DNA from: an uncultured Clostridia bacterium
GTDB lineage: Bacteria; Bacillota; Clostridia; Oscillospirales; Ruminococcaceae
NCBI GenBank assembly: GCA_947302065.1
Contig: CAMYUO010000086.1
Location: 1-7,459 of the forward strand
Length of the DNA: 7,459 nucleotides
Direction of reading: 5' to 3'
Shown here: in pieces, positions 1 to 5,287 of the stretch
How the letters are laid out: each line of letters opens with the position of its first letter
How positions within the stretch are numbered: the stretch's first letter is position 1
Made by a program: the position numbers and the translations under genes
Notes under the pieces: model-generated
What the model saw: only the letters and a program-made list of their open reading frames with translations
Database searches by the model: none
Told to the model about the DNA's origin: nothing

Positions 1-1928
1 AGCTGTTCACCTCAAAGTATTTCCTGCCGCAGTACAAGCAGGTAATAGAATACAAGAACAAATACAAGACCCGAAGCAACATGTTCGTTCTGTATCTTGT
101 GATGGTGTTCCTCGTGCTGTCGGCGGCGATAGTTGCACATTCGTTTGACAGGATGTCGCTGATAAACGTAAGCGACCTTTCGGATTCGGAAAAGAATATG
201 TCAGATGCGGTCAGCATTGCGGCGCAGCAGCTGCTTGCACTGAGCGGAGCGACATATATCATGGCGCTGATGCTGTCGTTTATCTATGACAAGGCGAACA
301 TCTCGGACAACAAGCTCAAGGAAAAGGAACAGCAGGAGATATTCCAGCAAGAGATGCAAAAGACGCTCGACGTTCTCGAGGCGCTGACAAAGGATTACGA
401 GGTCGTGATGAACACAGACACCGACACGGGCGTTGTGAACGTTTACAGGTGCAGTGAGGATATGAAGCGGTTCGTTGATGAGGAGTCGCTGGATATGCCA
501 TATCACGAGGCGGGCGAGAGATTTTTCAGGATGATAGCGTCGGAGGAAGATGCGCCGAGGCTCATCGAGCTGACGACAAAGGAAAAGATAGCAGAGTATC
601 TGAAAAACGACCAGATATTCGTTCAGGTGTTCAAAAACAGGGAAGGCGTTTACGGTGAGACGAAGATAGTGCCGATAAGCGACCACGAGTTTGTCTGCGG
701 ATATACAAACGTTGACAAGGTGATAAGAGAAAGGATAAAGCAGCAGGAAGAGCTTGAAGAGGCAAAAGATGCTGCCGAGGCTGCAAACAAGGCAAAGTCG
801 GCATTTTTGCTGAACATGAGCCACGATATAAGAACGCCTATGAACGCTATCATCGGATACACCGAGATACTTGCGAAATACAGGCAGGACGAAAAGGAAT
901 TTGAGCGCTGTGCAGGCAACATCAAGGCGTCGGGACAGTATCTGCTCGACCTGCTCAACAAGGTGCTCGAAATGGCAAGGATAGAAAGCGGTGCGCAGAC
1001 TGTTGACATCAAGCCGCACGATGCAAGAACGTTCCTGAGCAGAACGTACATCGTGTTCAAGGAAGAGGCTGAAAAGAAGAACATCACGCTGACATATGAC
1101 AGAGATATCGAGCACAACTTCCTTTATGCTGACAAGGTCAAGATACAGGAGATACACCTCAACATAATCTCTAACGCCGTAAAATACACCCGTCCCGGCG
1201 GAACGGTCAGGGTATTCTCGAAGGAAGTTCCTGACGAGCGTGAGGGCTGGTGTAAGGTGGTAACGACGACGACTGACACGGGCGTAGGAATGTCAGAGGA
1301 GTACATAGAGCATATCTTCGATGATTTCTCCCGTGAAAACAACAGCACGATGTCAGGCGTTTCGGGCACAGGTCTTGGAATGGGCATCGTCAAAAAGCTG
1401 GTCGATATGCTCGGCGGCACGATCGAGATAAAGAGCGAAAAAGGCAAGGGCACGACGGTCACGGTGGTAATGCCGCATAAGATCGCCGACGAATCGCAGG
1501 TCGAAAAGGAAGAGGATATAAGGAGCATAGACGACTCGCTGCTCAAGGGCAGGAGAGTGCTGCTCGCAGAGGACAACGATCTTAACGCAGATATTGCACA
1601 AGAGCTGCTCGGTGATGTCGGATTGCAGGTCGACAGGGCAGCAGACGGTATCATCTGCATCTCCAAGCTTGAAACTGCGCCCGCAGGGTATTACGATCTT
1701 ATACTTATGGACGTGCAGATGCCGAACATGGACGGCTATCAGGCGACAAGGATAATCAGGAACCTGTCTGACAAGCAAAAGGCGAATATCCCTATCATTG
1801 CGATGACGGCGAACGCCTTTGAAAAGGACAGGGCAGATGCGCTTGCGGCAGGCATGAACGAGCACATCAGCAAGCCGATAAGCGTCGGCAAGCTGGTGAC
1901 GGTGATATCACAGTACATAGACAAATAA
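1..1928 (+). CDS. Hybrid sensor histidine kinase/response regulator, 5' end outside window
   Basis: Membrane-bound phosphorelay kinase. The frame has no stop between the left edge and the first internal ATG at 81, so the gene starts upstream; about 26 extra codons are visible before that ATG, with the first full codon at base 3. Numbering from the ATG at 81: two membrane helices (about 1-20 and 46-68), a charged helix, a PAS-like region (about 100-210), a coiled-coil linker (213-240), a HisKA dimerisation domain with phosphoacceptor H248 in NMSHDIRTP, and a HATPase domain with N-box N365, DTGVGM at 399-404 and GTGLGMG at 429-435. A C-terminal receiver follows, with acidic E497/D498, phospho-Asp D544 in LMDVQMP, T576 and K598. 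All catalytic residues are present, so it should autophosphorylate and pass phosphate to D544. There is no HPt or DNA-binding domain, so the final output lies elsewhere. The missing N-terminus probably holds more membrane segments or the sensor. The ligand is unknown. Confidence 0.95.
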   Translation, partial: LFTSKYFLPQYKQVIEYKNKYKTRSNMFVLYLVMVFLVLSAAIVAHSFDRMSLINVSDLSDSEKNMSDAVSIAAQQLLALSGATYIMALMLSFIYDKANISDNKLKEKEQQEIFQQEMQKTLDVLEALTKDYEVVMNTDTDTGVVNVYRCSEDMKRFVDEESLDMPYHEAGERFFRMIASEEDAPRLIELTTKEKIAEYLKNDQIFVQVFKNREGVYGETKIVPISDHEFVCGYTNVDKVIRERIKQQEELEEAKDAAEAANKAKSAFLLNMSHDIRTPMNAIIGYTEILAKYRQDEKEFERCAGNIKASGQYLLDLLNKVLEMARIESGAQTVDIKPHDARTFLSRTYIVFKEEAEKKNITLTYDRDIEHNFLYADKVKIQEIHLNIISNAVKYTRPGGTVRVFSKEVPDEREGWCKVVTTTTDTGVGMSEEYIEHIFDDFSRENNSTMSGVSGTGLGMGIVKKLVDMLGGTIEIKSEKGKGTTVTVVMPHKIADESQVEKEEDIRSIDDSLLKGRRVLLAEDNDLNADIAQELLGDVGLQVDRAADGIICISKLETAPAGYYDLILMDVQMPNMDGYQATRIIRNLSDKQKANIPIIAMTANAFEKDRADALAAGMNEHISKPISVGKLVTVISQYIDK

Positions 1929-1958
1929 AAAAAGTCCGCATTGTCTGCGGACTTTTTT
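1927..1958. terminator. Bidirectional intrinsic terminator between convergent genes
   Basis: The arm AGTCCGCA (1933-1940) pairs perfectly with TGCGGACT (1946-1953) around the loop TTGTC. Seven A lie on the left and six T on the right, so transcripts from either direction end in a GC-rich hairpin followed by a U run. It starts within the kinase stop codon and ends 4 bases before the stop of the minus-strand protease gene, so it serves both genes. Confidence 0.93.
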
Positions 1959-1962
1959 ATGT

Positions 1963-3048
1963 TTACTGATTATTGTAGTTGTTATAGCTTTGTACCTGCT
2001 GAGCCTGCTGATACTGCTGCTGGTACTGCTGACCGTATTGCTGCTGATAGCCGCCCTGATACTGACCCTGCTGGTACTGGTTCTGCTGATAGCCGTTCTG
2101 ATACGGCTGCTGATAGTTCTGATCCTGATACTGCATATTCGGCTGTGAGTATCCGTTCGGCGTATAGTAGCCCTGCGGCTGCTGGTACTGATTCTGCTGA
2201 TAGCCCTGATACTGCTGCTGGTAGCCGTTTTGCGCATAAGGCTGATACTGCGGCTGAGCAGTCTGATTGTAGTAGTTATACGGATAATACGGCATCTGAT
2301 AGAAAGGCGTTCCGCCGATGCCCGGCAGCGAGGTGTCGCCCTTTGAGGCTTTGTGGATAAGCACGAATGCAAAGACGGTGATAAAGACCTCGAAAATCAG
2401 GAATATAGCCATCATGCCCTCTACGCCTGCGTATTGATTCAAGAACAGACAGAAATCGTAGAAACCGTGAGTGAGTATCGGAAGGATGAGTGCAAGTGCG
2501 ATGTTTTTGTTCTTGCCGGGGTTGTCGCCGCTGCACTGGCAGTATTTTGCCTTGCCGTAGAAACGGCCCATGATCACGGCGTCTATCGCATGACCCGGAA
2601 CAGACAGCAGGGCACGCATGAGTGCGACCTTGAAAGCCTGGTCGGTGGTCATCTGATTATTCATCACATACATGATGTTTTCAACAGTTGCAAAGCCGAG
2701 CGATGTGACCACCGCATAGACGATAGCGTCGAACGTATAGTTGAAATTCTTGCTTTTCCATGTGCGAAGCCGCAGAACGAGGAACTTGCAGCCTTCCTCG
2801 GCGGGTGCGATGATAAGAAAGCACATTATAAAGCTGTAAGCTGCGCTTGTTGTCGGTATGGAGTTTTCTATCCCCTTTGCAATGGCAGCCTCAGCCAATC
2901 CCGCAGGGATTATCGTTGCACAGCCCAGAAAGAACAGACCCACGAGCATTCCGATCGGCTCTTTTTCGATCTTGTCTTTATGGAATATGTATGCGATAAT
3001 GACAACGGCAGGGATTATCGCAAGAATGACGAGTATCGGGTTTTCCAT
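1963..3048 (-). CDS. PrsW-family intramembrane protease with Gln/Tyr-rich C-terminal tail
   Basis: Multi-pass membrane protein with the conserved PrsW motifs. Known PrsW proteins (Bacillus subtilis) make the first cut in anti-sigma factor RsiW; the substrate here is unknown and no anti-sigma gene is in the window. Counting from the ATG at 3054, the motifs are EEGCK (E86, E87, K90), GFATVEN (E125, N126), H155 in SVPGHAIDA and THGFYD (H196, D200). About seven hydrophobic segments lie between residues 5 and 233. Residues 251-363 form a tail with no membrane segment: about 44 Gln and 27 Tyr in 113 residues and only one charged residue (D311). The basic KASK after the last helix suggests the tail is cytoplasmic. 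Start choice: GGGGGA (3060-3055) abuts the ATG at 3054 directly but sits 6 bases before the ATG at 3048, so the protein probably begins MENPILVI and has 361 residues. It is monocistronic, with its own promoter and terminator. Family assignment is firm; activity is inferred. Confidence 0.92.
   Translation of the reverse strand: MENPILVILAIIPAVVIIAYIFHKDKIEKEPIGMLVGLFFLGCATIIPAGLAEAAIAKGIENSIPTTSAAYSFIMCFLIIAPAEEGCKFLVLRLRTWKSKNFNYTFDAIVYAVVTSLGFATVENIMYVMNNQMTTDQAFKVALMRALLSVPGHAIDAVIMGRFYGKAKYCQCSGDNPGKNKNIALALILPILTHGFYDFCLFLNQYAGVEGMMAIFLIFEVFITVFAFVLIHKASKGDTSLPGIGGTPFYQMPYYPYNYYNQTAQPQYQPYAQNGYQQQYQGYQQNQYQQPQGYYTPNGYSQPNMQYQDQNYQQPYQNGYQQNQYQQGQYQGGYQQQYGQQYQQQYQQAQQVQSYNNYNNQ
1966..2304 (-). 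repeat. Degenerate short-period repeat encoding the Q/Y-rich tail
   Basis: Plus-strand CTG, CTGATA and CTGGTA units recur through the stretch, reading on the minus strand as CAG/TATCAG/TACCAG (Gln and Tyr codons). A longer duplication is visible: 2071-2094 and 2182-2205 match at 23 of 24 bases, 111 bases (37 codons) apart, and both encode GYQQNQYQ. Such DNA can expand or contract by slippage or recombination. It also produces long open frames on the other strand and in other frames, which are artefacts of the repeat. Confidence 0.85.
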
Positions 3049-3054
3049 TAACAT

Positions 3055-3060
3055 TCCCCC
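3055..3060 (-). promoter_or_regulatory. Ribosome binding site deciding the protease start
   Basis: Minus-strand GGGGGA ends immediately before the upstream ATG (3054-3052), which leaves no room for initiation there. The next in-frame ATG (3048-3046) sits 6 bases away, a normal spacing, so it is the preferred start. Confidence 0.7.
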
Positions 3061-3080
3061 AGTTATTTTTCTTAGAAAAG

Positions 3081-3109
3081 ATTATAGCACAAATCTGTTC
3101 GTTTTTCAA
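3081..3109 (-). promoter_or_regulatory. Sigma-A-type promoter of the PrsW-family gene
   Basis: On the minus strand, TTGAAA (3109-3104) is a -35 box with 5 of 6 consensus bases. It is separated by exactly 17 bases from a perfect -10 box TATAAT (3086-3081). Transcription would start near 3074, giving a leader of about 26 bases before the ATG at 3048. It lies downstream of the terminator of the preceding minus-strand gene, so the protease is an independent unit. Confidence 0.88.
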
Positions 3110-3128
3110 GTATCTTTGACAGCTTATG

Positions 3129-3155
3129 AAAAATGCCGCCCAGATCTGAGCGGCA
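3129..3155 (-). terminator. Intrinsic terminator of the hydrogenase-like gene
   Basis: Read on the minus strand, a 9-pair stem (TGCCGCTCA pairing with TGGGCGGCA, with one G-U pair) closes on the loop GATC and is followed directly by TTTTT (3133-3129). It begins 10 bases after the stop codon of the upstream minus-strand gene and sits before the protease promoter. Confidence 0.9.
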
Positions 3156-3165
3156 CTTTGCATTT

Positions 3166-4854
3166 TTATTTCTTGCTCACTGCATCTGCAAGGGTATTGT
3201 TGATGTTTACAACGAGATCCTTGATGTCGGTGATGTGCTGGTTGATAAGCTCGGTATTCTTGTTGGTGCTCTCAACGTTGTCGTTAAGGTCGTGGAAAGC
3301 GGTAGCTGTCTTTTCGAGGATACCAACGAGCGTTTTGAGTCCTGCGGCATCGAGTGTCGAATTAGCGCTGCAGAATGTGATAACGTTCGTCAGCAGATCG
3401 TGAACGACCTTTGCTCTCTGCTCGGTCGCATTGGTGGACTCGCTGATCTCGCCCATTGAACCTACGATGCTGTTAACGTCCTGATCGAGCTGGTCGGACA
3501 GGTCACGGCACTTATTGGTAAGCTCTTCGAGCTTTTCGTGCTGGGTATACAGAGCGGAGTGACGTGCCAGCAGCACGGACTTGCTGTGTACAACGCAGTT
3601 GTCTGAGGTGTTGAGACCTCTGAATATAGCGATAGCCATATCCTTGCAGGAACGGTAGCCGCAGGCATGACAGTCATAGTGTCTTTCTTCTGTGGTATGC
3701 TTGCCCATAGATTCAAAGATAGGCTCAAGCTGCTTGTCTGTCGGAACAGGAGTAGGGATAGCAGGCAGGTAGCCTCTTGTGAAATCTGTCGGGTTGAGTT
3801 CTTCGTCAAAGCGCTTGAACAGCTTATCCTCTGCGCCTCTGAAGAATCCGCCGGAGGTCTTTCTTCTGGTCTTTGCTTCCTTTTCGACCTCACGCATAGT
3901 TTCCATTACGTCGAAAACGGTCTTCTTTGAGCCTGTACCTGCGCCCACGTTACAGCCGAACTCACAGGACAGAACGTCGAATACTGTCGGGTGCTTGCTC
4001 TCGGGCAGGGTAGCGTAAAGATCAAGCTCAGGGTAAACCTTATGTACGCCCTCGGAAGTGGTGATGTGGATATCCGGATCGTGCAGCCAGATGTTGTCAC
4101 GCAGTCCGCCCGGACGTGGGTAGATAGCGCCGACCTGACCCTGCTCGCCGTCGAAATCATACTTGAACTCGCCCGGATGATCGGGTGGTATGATAACGTG
4201 GTTCTTCTCAAAGAACTCGTCGAGCTTGTTGAACGTTACGTTGTATTCAACAAGACCTGTTTCCATAAACTCGTTTTTCTTTGCGATACAAGGCGAGAGA
4301 ACGATTATCTTGTTCATTCTCTGCAGATATTTCTTGATATAAACAACGCCGCACATGATAGGGCTGTGTATAGGCGAGAGGTTTTTCAGCAGCTTTGGCT
4401 GATATGTCTCGATGTATTTAACGATAGCTGCGCAAGGCTGAGTTACAACGTTGCCGACGGTCTTTTTCTGTATTGCACGCAGATGCGCCCATGTACAGAT
4501 ATCAGCGCCGAACGATACGTCATAGATGAGCTGACCCTGTTTTCTGAACCAGTTGAGTATGCCTTTCCACTTATCGGGGAAAGTAGACTTGATAGCAGGC
4601 GTAGCCAGAACTATCATCTTTTCCTTGTGGATAGCTGCCAGAGCCTCTTCGGTGTCGTCGATATAATCTCTTGCACCGTGAGCACAGTTGCGCACACACT
4701 CGCCGCAGGCGATACAGCGGTCAGGATTTACAGTTGTTATAAATCTTCCGTCCTCGAGCATCTTTGTGATGTTTGCTTCGGGAGCAGGACAGGTTCTTAC
4801 GCAGGAATTACATCCCACACACTTTTCAGGTTTAACAATAATGAGTTCTTTCAT
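3166..4854 (-). CDS. [FeFe]-hydrogenase H-cluster-domain protein, probable sensory type
   Basis: Cytoplasmic iron-sulfur protein of 562 residues; no signal peptide or membrane helix is seen. In order: two [4Fe-4S] ferredoxin motifs (C12, C15, C18, C22 and C47, C50, C53, C57); an H-cluster domain (about 78-310) with cysteine ligands C141 (VTQPCAA), C189 (LSPCIAKKNE), C297 and C301 (LSCEFGC); a Cys4 domain (C395, C398, C403, C420 in CHACGYRSC...C); and a helical, heptad-like tail (about 435-562). Catalytic hydrogenases have TSCCP and MPC motifs. Here the proton-transfer cysteine position is P140 and the Met before the second ligand is S187, while K192 and E195 remain. This pattern fits the putatively sensory (HydS-like) [FeFe] groups, which are thought to report H2 or redox state rather than turn over quickly. 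The tail would be the output, but I recognise no kinase, phosphatase or PAS domain in it. Start: GGGAGG (4870-4865) precedes the ATG at 4854 by 10 bases; the more upstream ATGs at 4884 and 4872 have no such site. Own promoter and terminator. Confidence 0.9.
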   Translation of the reverse strand: MKELIIVKPEKCVGCNSCVRTCPAPEANITKMLEDGRFITTVNPDRCIACGECVRNCAHGARDYIDDTEEALAAIHKEKMIVLATPAIKSTFPDKWKGILNWFRKQGQLIYDVSFGADICTWAHLRAIQKKTVGNVVTQPCAAIVKYIETYQPKLLKNLSPIHSPIMCGVVYIKKYLQRMNKIIVLSPCIAKKNEFMETGLVEYNVTFNKLDEFFEKNHVIIPPDHPGEFKYDFDGEQGQVGAIYPRPGGLRDNIWLHDPDIHITTSEGVHKVYPELDLYATLPESKHPTVFDVLSCEFGCNVGAGTGSKKTVFDVMETMREVEKEAKTRRKTSGGFFRGAEDKLFKRFDEELNPTDFTRGYLPAIPTPVPTDKQLEPIFESMGKHTTEERHYDCHACGYRSCKDMAIAIFRGLNTSDNCVVHSKSVLLARHSALYTQHEKLEELTNKCRDLSDQLDQDVNSIVGSMGEISESTNATEQRAKVVHDLLTNVITFCSANSTLDAAGLKTLVGILEKTATAFHDLNDNVESTNKNTELINQHITDIKDLVVNINNTLADAVSKK

Positions 4855-4863
4855 TATTCGCTT

Positions 4864-4870
4864 TCCTCCC
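4864..4870 (-). promoter_or_regulatory. Ribosome binding site deciding the hydrogenase-like gene start
   Basis: Minus-strand GGGAGGA lies 9 bases before the ATG at 4854-4852. It falls inside the longer open frame that begins at 4884, which argues that the longer frame is not translated from its own first ATG. The encoded protein then starts MKELIIVKPEKC, placing the first ferredoxin cysteine at residue 12, as is usual for such domains. Confidence 0.85.
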
Positions 4871-4893
4871 ATAATAATTGACATTGCAGCGTG

Positions 4894-4931
4894 AAAAAAG
4901 TGGAAACTGTAAGTCCCTACAAACAGTTCCC
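4894..4931 (-). promoter_or_regulatory. Terminator-like hairpin in the leader of the hydrogenase-like gene
   Basis: In the minus-strand transcript, GGGAACUGU (4931-4923) can pair over 9 positions, with one G-U, with ACAGUUUCC (4910-4902) across a 12-base loop. Two bases later comes UUUUUU (4899-4894). The element lies between the promoter and the ribosome binding site, where an intrinsic terminator would act as an attenuator. No plus-strand U run is present, so it acts, if at all, on minus-strand RNA. It matches no riboswitch or T-box that I recognise. Confidence 0.6.
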
Positions 4932-4945
4932 ATCACCCTACTAAT

Positions 4946-4974
4946 ACTATAACACAATGTTTACATTTTGTCAA
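4946..4974 (-). promoter_or_regulatory. Strong sigma-A promoter of the hydrogenase-like gene
   Basis: On the minus strand, a perfect -35 TTGACA (4974-4969), a 17-base spacer and -10 TATAGT (4951-4946), preceded by TGT giving an extended -10. The start is predicted near 4939, so the leader before the ATG at 4854 would be about 85 bases. This is the closest match to the consensus in the window. Confidence 0.9.
4952..4971. promoter_or_regulatory. Inverted repeat filling the promoter spacer, candidate operator
   Basis: ACACAATGT (4952-4960) and ACATTTTGT (4963-4971) are inverted copies around TT, matching at 8 of 9 positions; the inner five pairs are perfect. The dyad spans the whole -35 to -10 spacer and touches the -35 box, where a dimeric repressor would block RNA polymerase. 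It does not match the Rex, Fnr or Cop-box consensus sequences I know, so the regulator is unassigned. Confidence 0.45.
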
Positions 4975-5214
4975 TAGAAGTCAGGTCATTAAATTTCGGG
5001 CGTTTAAAGCGCTGAAATGCACGCATTTACGGGGATTTTTCGATATTTTGCAGCTGATGCGGCAGCGGCGCGGCATGAAAAATATCATAAAAATAATAAA
5101 AAACACCGATAAGTTATTGTGTAAAGTGCGATTGATTGTTAGGCACTGTAAACAAAATGCGGCTGGAATAGGAAAACCGCACAAAAATCAAGCTGAGATT
5201 TGGTCAAAATAATA
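4975..5214. other. Unassigned intergenic region between divergent promoters
   Basis: About 240 bases lie between the two divergent promoters. A short GC-rich patch (about 5050-5077) is followed by an A-rich stretch (5078-5106). One short palindrome is visible, AAATGC-AC-GCATTT at 5016-5029, and TGCGG/CCGCA arms occur near 5158-5181; neither makes a convincing terminator or known RNA. The only open frame, 67 codons on the minus strand from 5184, starts with TTG and has no ribosome binding site. I see no gene here. Confidence 0.5.
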
Positions 5215-5243
5215 GTGACAAAAGCTTGAAACTGTGGTATAAT
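5215..5243 (+). promoter_or_regulatory. Promoter of the LRR protein/small peptide operon
   Basis: GTGACA (5215-5220, 5 of 6 consensus for -35), a 17-base spacer and a perfect TATAAT (5238-5243) preceded by TGG, giving an extended -10. The start is predicted near 5250, leaving a short AT-rich leader of about 38 bases before the ATG at 5288. Confidence 0.85.
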
Positions 5244-5273
5244 TTATTATATATAGTTTTTTAATGATTTAAA

Positions 5274-5280
5274 GGGGAGG
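5274..5280 (+). promoter_or_regulatory. Ribosome binding site of the LRR protein gene
   Basis: GGGGAGG lies 7 bases before the ATG at 5288. It is a strong match to the anti-Shine-Dalgarno sequence and fixes this start, which also gives the protein an intact signal peptide. Confidence 0.88.
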
Positions 5281-5287
5281 AAAAACT

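Noticed and set aside
201..1157. 318-codon open frame on the minus strand
   Set aside because: It lies antisense within the kinase gene, whose frame encodes intact HisKA, ATPase and receiver motifs. The antisense product has no recognisable motifs.
1966..2304. CRISPR array or tandem-repeat RNA locus
   Set aside because: There are no regularly spaced identical repeats with unique spacers. The repetition is explained by Gln/Tyr codons in a continuous coding frame.
1941..2372. Open frames of about 140-155 codons in other frames over the Q/Y-rich tail, rich in Ala/Asp/Ser or Arg/Ser
   Set aside because: The short-period repeat keeps several frames free of stops. The compositions are shifted readings of the same repeat, and they run across the bidirectional terminator.
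2353..3051. 232-codon open frame on the plus strand
   Set aside because: It is antisense to the PrsW-family core, whose conserved EE, EN, H and HxxxD motifs fix the real frame. No promoter or ribosome binding site fits it.
3991..4881. 296-codon open frame on the plus strand
   Set aside because: It is antisense to the iron-sulfur protein gene, whose cysteine motifs and minus-strand expression signals are clear.
4855..4884. Ten extra N-terminal residues (MSIIMGGKRI) for the hydrogenase-like protein
   Set aside because: This stretch contains the ribosome binding site GGGAGG that serves the ATG at 4854.
4981..5184. 67-codon minus-strand open frame in the divergent intergenic region
   Set aside because: It begins with TTG, has no ribosome binding site, and its product is Cys/Arg-rich and unlike any family I know.
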